Origin: an uncultured Campylobacter sp.
Lineage (GTDB): Bacteria > Campylobacterota > Campylobacteria > Campylobacterales > Campylobacteraceae
Assembly: GCF_937949835.1 (NCBI RefSeq)
Contig: NZ_CALEDC010000273.1
Coordinates: 1-7,308, forward strand
Length of the DNA stretch: 7,308 nt
Direction: 5' to 3'
Shown: positions 1 through 6,382 of the stretch, one piece after another
How the letters are laid out: the number at the start of each line of letters is the position of its first letter
Position numbering within the stretch: the first letter of the stretch is position 1
Made by a program: the position numbers and the translations under genes
Notes under the pieces: generated by a model
Databases searched by the model: none
What the model was told of the DNA's origin: nothing
The model's input: only the letters and a program-made list of their open reading frames with translations

Positions 1-81
1 GGCAAGTATCTCTTAAACACGGCTTCGTTCGACTCCGTCGATGAAATGGCCGCCGCGGTAAAGGAGCTGCTGGCGAAATAG
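1..81 (+). CDS. C-terminal end of an unidentified protein (partial)
   Basis: The first frame is open from the window edge to a TAG at 79-81, giving 26 residues that end in DEMAAAVKELLAK. The tail looks like an amphipathic helix rich in Ala, Lys, Leu and Glu, and codon use resembles that of the intact genes nearby, so this is probably the true 3' end of a gene that begins outside the window. I do not recognise the family; too little is visible to assign a function. It converges with the response regulator gene ending at 425, and the 335-385 hairpin lies between them as a likely shared transcription end. The opposite-strand reading frame over 13-195 has no recognisable protein features and looks like a shadow. 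Confidence 0.5.
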   Translation, partial: GKYLLNTASFDSVDEMAAAVKELLAK

Positions 82-424
82 GTCTTGTCGCATTAAATTT
101 AGCCGCGCCAAAGCAAATTTTGTTTTATGCACCGCGTTAAATTTAGCGGCAGTGGAGGGGCTTCTAGTAAATTTTATCGTTAAGCCGCGCGGCACAATAA
201 CGACTAAATTTTATGTTTTAAAGGAGTGGATCTCGGCGAGTAAAATTTGAGCTAAAATTTATAAATTTGACTTCAAATTTGGGTGCAAAAAAAGCAAGGT
301 GAAGTATCGCGAGACGGATTTAAGGGTTGCGACGTAAAAATTTAGCGTAGGCTGGACAAAGATAGTCCGCCGAGCTAAATTTTTACTAGCTCCGTTAAAG
401 ACGCTCGCGAGGCAAGCCGCAAAG
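82..424. other. Intergenic region, AAATTT-rich, no gene seen
   Basis: No convincing coding sequence was found on either strand. The stretch contains twelve copies of AAATTT, including four at 243, 255, 263 and 275 (spacing 12, 8, 12), roughly one helical turn apart. It also has two copies of TTAAATTTAGC (93-103, 137-147), a GCCGCGCGGC palindrome (184-193) and the strong hairpin listed separately. An AAAGGAG at about 220 precedes only a few codons before a stop. Confidence 0.6.
335..385. terminator. Probable bidirectional terminator hairpin between convergent genes
   Basis: Outer arms TAAAAATTTAGC (335-346) and GCTAAATTTTTA (374-385) are perfect 12-bp inverted repeats. Inside them a GC-rich inner stem pairs GGC/GGAC (350-352, 354-357, with T353 bulged) with GTCC/GCC (365-371) around a 7-nt loop. 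Either strand ends in a run of five T, so it can act for the plus-strand gene ending at 81 and the minus-strand regulator gene ending at 425. The very AT-rich outer stem is unusual, and a structured RNA role cannot be excluded. Confidence 0.6.
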
Positions 425-1111
425 TTAAATTTGATCGCCGCTTAGTAGTATATATCCACTCTCGCTAATATTTTTAAATCTCACCCCCAGCTCCCGCTTC
501 AGCCTCAGCACGACGTTTTGTATCGCGCCCTTGCTCGTTTGCTCGCCCTCATAGACGAACTCCTCGATCATCTCGTAGCTCACGAGCTTGTTTAGATTAT
601 ACGCAAATAGCCAAAAGAGCTTGTTTTGCAAAAATGATAGATAGATCTCCTCGCCGTTTTTGTAGATCTTTTCTTTGGCGAGATTTATGCTAGTTTGCGG
701 GCCCAGGCGCACGAGCTTTTCGTCCTTTTCGTAGGTTAGAGCCACGAGCAGGCGGCAAAGCGCGGCGATATCGACGGGCTTTTTTAGAAACGACGCCGCG
801 CCGTGCTCGATACTTTTGATGAGGTTGTCGTCGGTGTCGTAGGAGGTAAAGACGATAAATTTTTGCGCCGGTTTGATGCGCATCATCTCCTTCATCATCT
901 CAAAGCCGTTCATCGCGGGCATGTGGATGTCGGTGATGACGACGGCGGGGGCTAGCTTTTTAAATCGCTCCAGCCCCTCCAGCCCGTCGCCCGCGCCCCA
1001 GACGCTTAGGCAGTAGGGCTTTAGCCCGCCTATTAGCAGCTCTCTTGCGATCTCGTCGTCCTCGACGATGAGGACGCTCAGGTCTTTAAGCAGCTTTAAA
1101 TGCTCTTGCAT
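425..1111 (-). CDS. OmpR-type response regulator, partner of the upstream histidine kinase
   Basis: A cytoplasmic two-component response regulator of 228 residues, normal length for the OmpR/PhoB class. The N-terminal receiver domain (about 12-125) shows the acidic pair D18/D19 in VLIVEDDE, the likely phosphoacceptor D61 in VVITDIHMPAMNG, T89 in VFTS, and the switch lysine in FLKKP (K111). The C-terminal half (about 133-228) looks like a winged-helix DNA-binding domain, ending with a wing-like SGYILL segment. Its helix pattern is less canonical than classical OmpR proteins, as is common for regulators paired with HQWRQPLN-type kinases. The start is fixed by AAAGGAG four bases upstream of the ATG, inside the last codons of the kinase gene; a single base separates the kinase stop from this ATG. 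The target is not visible in the sequence; assT and the dsb genes are candidates by proximity only. Confidence 0.9.
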   Translation of the reverse strand: MQEHLKLLKDLSVLIVEDDEIARELLIGGLKPYCLSVWGAGDGLEGLERFKKLAPAVVITDIHMPAMNGFEMMKEMMRIKPAQKFIVFTSYDTDDNLIKSIEHGAASFLKKPVDIAALCRLLVALTYEKDEKLVRLGPQTSINLAKEKIYKNGEEIYLSFLQNKLFWLFAYNLNKLVSYEMIEEFVYEGEQTSKGAIQNVVLRLKRELGVRFKNISESGYILLSGDQI

Positions 1112-1112
1112 C

Positions 1113-2762
1113 TCACTCCTTTAAATTTATCTCAAAGCTCAGCTCAAACGTCGTCGGATCGCCCGCGCTCAGCAGCCTAATGTCGCCTGAAAGCTTTTCG
1201 TTTGCCAGCTTTTTGCCAAAATACAGCCCGATGCCGCTTCCTTGCTTTTTGGTGGTTTTTGGCTGGGTTAAAATTTTATCCCGAAGCTCCTTGCTCACGC
1301 CGCTACCGTAGTCCGTGACGGCTATCTTGCACGTGCCGTTTTCAAATTTGACGTCCAAAAAAACCTGCCGCTTGGCGATCTCGTCTTTGTATCGCTCCAC
1401 GACCGCGTCCTTGGCGTTGTGAATGAGGATGAGCAAAATTTGCTGCACGATGCCCATACGCTGCGTGACCTCTTCGTCTTTAAACTCGCGCAAGCTTACC
1501 GCGACGTTTGCCTTGCTAAGCTCGGTGTGCATGAGCTTTAGCAGGTCTTTGATGCAGCGCTGCACGCTAAATTTTTGCGGAGCGTCGCTGCTTTTATAAA
1601 AATTTCTAAAAATCTCGATCGTATCGCTTAAAAGCACGGTCGCGGCCTGCCCCTTTTGCAGCATATGCTCTAGCGTCGCGGCGTCTAGCTTGCCGTCTTT
1701 TTGCAGCATTAGTAGGCTTGAGATCATCAAATTTAGCGAATTAACCGGCTGTATAAACTGATGATTTATGCCGCTGATTAGCTCGCCCGCCTCGCTCATA
1801 CGCGCTTTGTGCTTGAGCAGGGCTTCGTAGTCGTCTTGCAGGTTTTTGATTTTTGAGTACATAAAGTTATGTAAGAAATTTGCCACCAGCGCCAGTGCCG
1901 CGAACGCAAAAAGCAGAGTAAGGACGTTTTTTAGCGCGGAGTTAAGCAGCGCAGCAAGCTCTTTTTCATTATCCGTTCCTGCGCCGATGAACCAGTTTAG
2001 CGTCGGGATCTCGGCGACGGAGATAAAATTTGATCCGATATTTAGGCTCGTGATATCCTCGCCCCGCAGGAAAAGCTCTTTAAATTTATCCTCGATCTGC
2101 TTTTTTAGTGCGGCATCCTTCATCGGCGTTAAAATTTCGCCGCCGTGCGTGACGATGAAGGCGTAAGAATCTGGCGCGAGCTTAAATTTTTCCATATTTT
2201 TTAGTATGTTTTGCAGCTTCACCGCGCCGCAAAACACCCCCGCAAACGAGTCGCCGTCCATGACGGGCACGCATAAATTTAGCGTCGGCTCGCCTAAGGT
2301 TTTATGGCGCTGCATAAAATTTACCGTGGGCGCGAGCGTGCTTTTGGTCTCTTCAAACCACACAAGCCCCGTGCGCAGACTCTTTGGCATCGCTTCATCA
2401 TCGCCTAGCTCCTTGCCGTCTACGAAAATTTCTCCGTCCTCTCGCAAAAACTGTAAAGCGTCGAATTCTGCGGAGTTTTCTTTAAAAAGACGTATGAAGC
2501 CGCCGAGCTTTTCGTCGTCTCGTATCGCGTCCGCGTTTTGCATAAATTTAGCCGCGCGCACCAGGGAGTGCAGCCGCTCGTCTAGCCAAAACGAGAAGCT
2601 CCCCACCATATTTTCGCTAGCAGCGATCTTATTTTTATCCGCGAGCGCTACGATCTGCGCCTTGGCGTCCTCGTAATTTTTCACGCCCAAAAGCACCACG
2701 AAAAGGCTTGCGAAAATGATGATGAAGTAAATTTTAAAATTATGCTCGCGTAAGGCTTTCAT
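1113..2762 (-). CDS. Sensor histidine kinase with periplasmic Cache-type domain
   Basis: A membrane sensor kinase of 549 residues. TM1 is about 10-27 and TM2 about 276-299; the periplasmic part between them (about 30-272) has the length and motifs of a double Cache domain, with LNLCVPV and GVFCGAV as its paired strands. The H-box reads GINHQFIQPVNSL, with H334 the probable phosphorylated histidine; this is a variant of the HQWRQPLN type common in epsilonproteobacteria. The ATPase has an N-box (N449 in IHNAKDA), G1 (D484 in DYGSG) and G2 (GSGIGL, 508-513). All catalytic boxes are present, so it should be active. The ATG at 2762 is the only start that keeps TM1. No Shine-Dalgarno is visible before it, and a possible -10 lies 6 bases upstream, so a leaderless message is possible. 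The ligand is unknown. Two periplasmic Cys (C164, C178) next to a dsb pair are notable. Confidence 0.9.
   Translation of the reverse strand: MKALREHNFKIYFIIIFASLFVVLLGVKNYEDAKAQIVALADKNKIAASENMVGSFSFWLDERLHSLVRAAKFMQNADAIRDDEKLGGFIRLFKENSAEFDALQFLREDGEIFVDGKELGDDEAMPKSLRTGLVWFEETKSTLAPTVNFMQRHKTLGEPTLNLCVPVMDGDSFAGVFCGAVKLQNILKNMEKFKLAPDSYAFIVTHGGEILTPMKDAALKKQIEDKFKELFLRGEDITSLNIGSNFISVAEIPTLNWFIGAGTDNEKELAALLNSALKNVLTLLFAFAALALVANFLHNFMYSKIKNLQDDYEALLKHKARMSEAGELISGINHQFIQPVNSLNLMISSLLMLQKDGKLDAATLEHMLQKGQAATVLLSDTIEIFRNFYKSSDAPQKFSVQRCIKDLLKLMHTELSKANVAVSLREFKDEEVTQRMGIVQQILLILIHNAKDAVVERYKDEIAKRQVFLDVKFENGTCKIAVTDYGSGVSKELRDKILTQPKTTKKQGSGIGLYFGKKLANEKLSGDIRLLSAGDPTTFELSFEINLKE
1116..1121 (-). 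promoter_or_regulatory. RBS of the response regulator inside the kinase 3' end (translational coupling)
   Basis: Read on the minus strand, AAAGGAG, TGA, G and ATG follow one another: the Shine-Dalgarno lies in the last sense codons of the kinase, then the kinase stop (1115-1113), one base, and the regulator start (1111). This layout predicts coupled translation of kinase and regulator from one mRNA. Confidence 0.8.
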
Positions 2763-2767
2763 GCGGC

Positions 2768-2776
2768 GAGTATAGC
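2768..2776 (-). promoter_or_regulatory. Candidate extended -10 promoter of the kinase/regulator pair
   Basis: The minus strand reads TGCTATACT (TG, one base, TATACT), a near-consensus extended -10, ending six bases before the kinase ATG. Transcription from it would start at or within a base or two of the ATG, which would explain why no Shine-Dalgarno is present. No good -35 is seen; that position falls in the palindrome. This is inference from the motif alone. Confidence 0.35.
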
Positions 2777-2777
2777 A

Positions 2778-2803
2778 AAATCGGTCTAAATTTAGACCGA
2801 TTT
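2778..2803 (-). terminator. 26-bp perfect palindrome at the dsbB stop codon; likely terminator, possibly operator
   Basis: Arms AAATCGGTCTAAA (2778-2790) and TTTAGACCGATTT (2791-2803) are perfect reverse complements with no spacer. As RNA from the minus strand it folds into a hairpin with a loop at the central AAATTT, followed by a short run of four U, weak but plausible as an intrinsic terminator of dsbA-dsbB. It overlaps the dsbB stop codon (2804-2802). It also sits directly upstream of the candidate kinase promoter, where a dimeric repressor would bind, so an operator role is a real alternative. Confidence 0.5.
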
Positions 2804-3425
2804 AAGCTTTCTTGATAGTTAAAATTTTGCAAATAAACATCGCGGCAAGCACGACGAAGCAGACGCCAAAGCCCACGAGTGTGCAGTCTGCCATCGACAT
2901 AAATTTGCTTGATGGGATCAGATACCAGCCGTCCTCATAAAGATCCACGAGATACTTCTGAAAGCCGCTTAGCGTGACGCCGTCCGGAACCATCGGATTA
3001 TCGTAGCCGCAGTCGCCCGTAGGCAAGAACCAATCGGGCGCCCACCGCTCAAGCGGCAGGCCGAACGGATAGTGCGGCTCGGTCGAGCAGCCCTGCACGC
3101 CAAATGGATCGTCTCCGTGCACGGCGTCGTGGATCTTGGCGAGCTTGACGCTATACATTATGCCCTGGATCGCGCCCCAAAAGGCTAGCAGGTAGCCGAG
3201 CGCGGCGAGGAGCAAATTTTTAGGATTTATGATCGCGACCAGGCCTCCTAGCGCCATGCACAAAAATGCAAAGCGGATATAGACGCACTGCTCGCAAGGC
3301 GGCATATAGACGTAGTTTTGAAACAGCGAGTGCGCGAGGATAACAAGCCCTACGCTAACCGCTACGAGGATCGCCCACGGCAGGCGGCTGTCTGCGAATT
3401 TCGCTATTTTTTCCGCAAATTTCAT
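2802..3425 (-). CDS. DsbB/DsbI-type disulfide oxidoreductase, inner membrane
   Basis: A quinone-coupled inner-membrane protein (207 residues) that re-oxidises the periplasmic DsbA-like partner encoded just upstream. Four membrane segments are visible at about 17-34, 48-66, 70-90 and 182-200. The first redox pair is C44-E-Q-C47, right after TM1 and followed by R51, as in DsbB. The second pair is probably C113 and C139 in the long periplasmic loop (about 92-180). That loop, with its GWYLIPSSKFMSMADC end, is longer than in classical DsbB and resembles DsbI proteins linked to arylsulfate sulfotransferases. The gene starts nine bases after the dsbA-like stop with only a weak ribosome site, suggesting a two-gene operon with coupled translation. 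The symbol is left blank because dsbB and dsbI cannot be told apart with certainty here. Confidence 0.88.
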   Translation of the reverse strand: MKFAEKIAKFADSRLPWAILVAVSVGLVILAHSLFQNYVYMPPCEQCVYIRFAFLCMALGGLVAIINPKNLLLAALGYLLAFWGAIQGIMYSVKLAKIHDAVHGDDPFGVQGCSTEPHYPFGLPLERWAPDWFLPTGDCGYDNPMVPDGVTLSGFQKYLVDLYEDGWYLIPSSKFMSMADCTLVGFGVCFVVLAAMFICKILTIKKA

Positions 3426-3434
3426 GCCTGCGCC

Positions 3435-4091
3435 CTATTTTTTGAGCAGCTCTTCAATTAGCTGCGCCATGCCGTCGATGGAGCTGATGAACTTCGTCAT
3501 GATGAGGTATTTGCCGTTTACGACAAAGGCCGGCACGCCCTGGATCTTGGCTACGTCGTAGCTCTCGTCCCATTTTTTAAGCAGTTCGGCGACCTTTGGA
3601 TCCTCTAGCTTTTTTTGATAGTCCGCTTCGCTGATACCCGCCGCATCAAGCCCCGTCTTTAAAAACGCAGCCTCGTCCTTGCCGTCGCTCCAGCGCTGTT
3701 TTTGATCGTGATAGGCCTTGTAGTAGGCAAATTTAGCCTTTTTAAACAGCGAATTTTCATCTAGCAGGCTCACGCCCTTTTCCTCGTCCATCACGGCTAA
3801 AACGGCAAAAATTTTACTCGCAGCCTCGCCGTATTCGCCTTTGGTTTTTAGATGAAACGGCACGTATTTTAGCCCCGCGACCTTTTCTACGACCTTTGGC
3901 GTGACGGTTTTGTCGTATTTGTAGCAAAACGGGCATGCGTAGCTAAAGACCTTAACTAGCGTGTTTTGCTCGACCGGTAGCGGTTTTTCGAGCTTTACGT
4001 AGTCCTCGCCCTCGGTAAACGCGGACGCGCTAAGGGCGCCAAACATCGCAACGGCTAAAAAGCCTTTGCTAAATTTAGAAAGTAGATTCAT
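3435..4091 (-). CDS. dsbA: DsbA/DsbL-like periplasmic thiol:disulfide oxidoreductase
   Basis: A 218-residue soluble periplasmic oxidase that donates disulfide bonds to exported proteins. An N-terminal signal peptide has a probable cleavage after SASA at residue 24. The thioredoxin-fold active site is C53-P-F-C56 in FSYACPFC, followed by the helical insertion and the cis-proline loop GVPAF (P187). C53 and C56 are the only cysteines, so there is no structural disulfide. CPFC differs from the CPHC of housekeeping DsbA and is closer to the CAFC of the AssT-dedicated DsbL, so the protein may be specialised for the divergent AssT. The start is supported by AAGGAG (4103-4098) six bases before the ATG. 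The dsbB/dsbI-like gene follows by nine bases. Whether it serves only AssT or many substrates cannot be read from the sequence. Confidence 0.9.
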   Translation of the reverse strand: MNLLSKFSKGFLAVAMFGALSASAFTEGEDYVKLEKPLPVEQNTLVKVFSYACPFCYKYDKTVTPKVVEKVAGLKYVPFHLKTKGEYGEAASKIFAVLAVMDEEKGVSLLDENSLFKKAKFAYYKAYHDQKQRWSDGKDEAAFLKTGLDAAGISEADYQKKLEDPKVAELLKKWDESYDVAKIQGVPAFVVNGKYLIMTKFISSIDGMAQLIEELLKK

Positions 4092-4325
4092 GGAATGCTC
4101 CTTAAAATGATTTCGTTTGCGTTAATTTTATATCCTCTCGCCGCCGCAAAACTCACGCTAAGATAAATTTTAGATTAAATTTATAAAATTTCGACTAAAT
4201 TTTAGCGCGAAAGCCAAAATTTGAAATTATTTTTTATAATTAAGCAAGTTTTAATAAACGCGTGATTTCTACGTTAGCGAGGTTGATTAAAATTACGATA
4301 TCAAACCAATTCAAAGGAGAATAAG
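4092..4325. promoter_or_regulatory. Divergent promoter region between dsbA and assT
   Basis: This AT-rich spacer must carry the promoters of both directions. It holds five AAATTT words starting at 4165, 4177, 4186, 4197 and 4217 (spacings 12, 9, 11, 20, about helical phase), and an inverted repeat ATAAATTT/AAATTTAT (4163-4170, 4177-4184) that could be an operator. For the dsbA side a weak -10 candidate on the minus strand is TATAAA (4132-4127), about 36 bases from the ATG. Shine-Dalgarno sites are present at both ends (4098-4103 minus, 4314-4319 plus). Confidence 0.55.
4235..4240 (+). promoter_or_regulatory. Predicted -10 element of assT
   Basis: A perfect TATAAT preceded directly by a T run, the pattern of Campylobacter housekeeping promoters, which usually have T-rich upstream DNA in place of a clear -35. 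Transcription would start near 4247, leaving a leader of about 80 bases before the assT ATG. Confidence 0.55.
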
Positions 4326-6173
4326 ATGAAGCGAACTCTTTCTTCATTTGCGCTAGCTGCGGCGTTACTCGGCGGTCTAAGCACGGCAGCGCTTGCTATC
4401 GGCGGACCTAGCGGCGCGCACATAGACTACGCCGTCCCGGGCAAGATCGGCGAAGTGGTCGTTAATCCATACGACATCGCGCCTCTAACGGCGGTCATCA
4501 AAAACGGCGGCTACACGCTAGCAAACGCGAAAGTCACTATCGTACCAAAGCCTGGCGGTCAGGTTATCAGCTATAAAGTCGCCGACAAGCACCTTCGCAC
4601 GCACGGCGGAATCCCGGTTTTTGGGCTCTACCCAGACTATCAAAATACCGTCGAGGTAGAGTACGATAAAATTTATAAGGGCCAAACCGAGCACGTAAAA
4701 GAAAGCTATAAAATTTACGCGCCTGCGATCTATCTAGAGAGCTCTGGCATGCCGTCTCAAAAGGGCGCGCTATTTGATAAAATCGAGGTCGTGAAGGCTC
4801 CGAGCGCCAAATTTGCCAACCGCCTCTACTACGTAAATAACTTCGTAAATAAAACCGGCAAGGGCACCAAAGTCGTGTGGAACAACCCCGCAGGCGGCGC
4901 GATCGAGTGGAACTATAGCCCGAATAACTTCATCCTGGACACCAAAGGCGAAGTGCGCTGGTACCTGGAGCCGAGTAAAATTTACGACCTCAAGCAGCCG
5001 TTTAGCGCGGGCGTCATGATGGGCTTTAAACAAAACGACGACGGCGCGATGACGTGGGGCTACGGGCAGCGATACGCCAAATACGACATAATGGGACGAG
5101 AAATTTTCAACCGCGAGCTACCTGCGGGATACAACGACTTCTCGCACTCGCTAGACGTAGCGCAAAACGGGCATTATTTCCTGCGCGCGGCAAATGCCAA
5201 CTATAAACGCGCCGACGGTAAAAACGTCCGCACCGTGCGCGACGTCATCGTCGAAGTCGATAGAGACGGCAACGTAGTAGATGATTTTAGGCTGTATGAA
5301 ATCCTAGATCCATACCGCGACATCGTGCTAAAAACGCTCGATCAGGGCGCGGTGTGCCTAAATATCGACGCTAGCAAGGCGGGCCACACCGCGAGCGCGG
5401 ACGAGCTAGCCGCGATGGATACGAACGAAAAATGGGGCGACATCGTGGGCTCGGGCCCTGGACGCAACTGGGCGCACGTAAATAGCGTGGATTATGATCC
5501 AAGCGACGATAGTATCATCATCTCCAGCCGCCACCAAGACGCCGTCATCAAGATCGGCCGCGACAAAAAGATCAAGTGGATAATGGGCGCGCACAAAGGC
5601 TGGAAGGACCAGTTTAAAGGCTACTTGCTCCAGCCTGTAGATAAAGACGGCAAAAAAATCGTCTGCGAGGACGAGTACTCAAAATGCCCGGGATATGAGA
5701 GCGAGAAGGGCGGATTTGACTGGCAGTGGACGCAGCATACGGCGTTTCGCATCGATAGCAAGTCCAAAAAAGGCGTCGTCTATCTCACCGTCTTTGACAA
5801 CGGCGACACCCGCGGCATGGAGCAGCCTGCGATGGCGGGTATGAAATACTCCCGCGCGGTCGTCTATAAAATCGACGAAAAAGCTAAAACCGTCGAGCAA
5901 GTCTGGGAGTACGGCAAACAGCGCGGCAGCGAGTGGTACAGCTCTGTTACATCGCTCGCGCAGTATCAAGACGACCTTGATAGCGTGATGGTTTACTCGG
6001 CGGTTGCCGGCATGCAGTTTGACATCGCCAAGGGCCGTCCGGTCGGCGTGCCTAGCCCTCACATCAACGAGTTTGAATGGGGCGCAAAAGAGCCGTCAAT
6101 CGAAATCAAAATGACCAACGCGATGGGCTATCAGGCGTTTCCGTTTAGCCTAGAAAAGGCGTTTGAGAAGTAA
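4326..6173 (+). CDS. assT: Arylsulfate sulfotransferase (PAPS-independent), periplasmic
   Basis: It moves a sulfuryl group from a phenolic sulfate ester directly to a phenol, without PAPS, in the periplasm. The 615-residue length is typical of AssT/AstA. A signal peptide ends at about AALA (residue 24). An N-terminal beta-rich domain (about 30-140) precedes the propeller domain. By comparison with E. coli AssT (H252, H356, R374, H436), the likely active-site residues are H274 in FSHSLDV, H384 in NWAHVNS, R402 in SSRHQD and H471 in WTQHTAF, the last being the residue that is transiently sulfurylated. C447 and C454 match the structural disulfide Cys pair (C418/C424 in E. coli), with one extra residue between them; C344 is a third, unpaired Cys. 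The start is supported by AAGGAG (4314-4319) six bases before the ATG. It is transcribed divergently from the Dsb pair that probably forms its disulfide, and is monocistronic up to the terminator at 6187. Confidence 0.95.
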   Translation: MKRTLSSFALAAALLGGLSTAALAIGGPSGAHIDYAVPGKIGEVVVNPYDIAPLTAVIKNGGYTLANAKVTIVPKPGGQVISYKVADKHLRTHGGIPVFGLYPDYQNTVEVEYDKIYKGQTEHVKESYKIYAPAIYLESSGMPSQKGALFDKIEVVKAPSAKFANRLYYVNNFVNKTGKGTKVVWNNPAGGAIEWNYSPNNFILDTKGEVRWYLEPSKIYDLKQPFSAGVMMGFKQNDDGAMTWGYGQRYAKYDIMGREIFNRELPAGYNDFSHSLDVAQNGHYFLRAANANYKRADGKNVRTVRDVIVEVDRDGNVVDDFRLYEILDPYRDIVLKTLDQGAVCLNIDASKAGHTASADELAAMDTNEKWGDIVGSGPGRNWAHVNSVDYDPSDDSIIISSRHQDAVIKIGRDKKIKWIMGAHKGWKDQFKGYLLQPVDKDGKKIVCEDEYSKCPGYESEKGGFDWQWTQHTAFRIDSKSKKGVVYLTVFDNGDTRGMEQPAMAGMKYSRAVVYKIDEKAKTVEQVWEYGKQRGSEWYSSVTSLAQYQDDLDSVMVYSAVAGMQFDIAKGRPVGVPSPHINEFEWGAKEPSIEIKMTNAMGYQAFPFSLEKAFEK

Positions 6174-6186
6174 AATTTTAAAATTT

Positions 6187-6221
6187 AGCGGTCGTGTTTC
6201 GAGCGCGGCCGCTTTTGTTTT
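6187..6221 (+). terminator. Intrinsic terminator of assT
   Basis: A GC-rich stem pairs GCGGTCGTG (6188-6196) with CGCGGCCGC (6204-6212), nine pairs including two G-U, around a seven-base loop, followed by TTTTGTTTT. It lies 14 bases after the assT stop. Confidence 0.88.
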
Positions 6222-6373
6222 AGATTATGGTCAAATTCTACACATCTACTCGATAGAATTTCATCCGAATTTGCTAAATTTTATCCCTCGGTACGGCAAA
6301 ATTTAACCGAAAACATAGCTCTTTATTCTAGATAAAATTTAATCATCGGATTTGCGATTTCGCGCTCTGCTTT
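6222..6373. other. AT-rich intergenic spacer
   Basis: No gene seen on either strand. It contains three AAATTT words and separates the assT terminator from the promoter of the decayed region. Confidence 0.6.
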
Positions 6374-6382
6374 TGCTATAAT
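6374..6382 (+). promoter_or_regulatory. Extended -10 promoter upstream of the DUF2695 remnant
   Basis: TGCTATAAT (TG, one base, TATAAT), preceded by TTT, is a full extended -10. A start near 6389 would give a leader of about 150 bases before the GTG at 6543. That leader holds a small GC hairpin (CCCGC 6456-6460, GCGGG 6467-6471). The promoter appears intact although the gene behind it is broken. Confidence 0.6.

Noticed and set aside
13..195. Minus-strand open frame of 60 codons
   Set aside because: Overlaps the end of the upstream plus-strand gene and AAATTT-rich spacer; no ribosome site or motif.
82..424. CRISPR-like or tandem repeat from recurring TAAATTT words
   Set aside because: Spacing and flanks vary and the word is abundant throughout the window; no constant repeat/spacer unit.
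1846..2166. Plus-strand open frame of 106 codons
   Set aside because: Lies antisense inside the well-supported kinase gene; Ser/Ala-rich composition typical of a shadow frame, no motif.
2206..2676. Plus-strand open frame of 156 codons
   Set aside because: Antisense to the kinase gene; Ser-rich shadow with no domain signature.
4770..6062. Several minus-strand open frames (87, 62 and 127 codons)
   Set aside because: All antisense to assT, rich in Ala, Val, Asp, Arg and His as expected for the complement of its GC-rich codons; no motifs.
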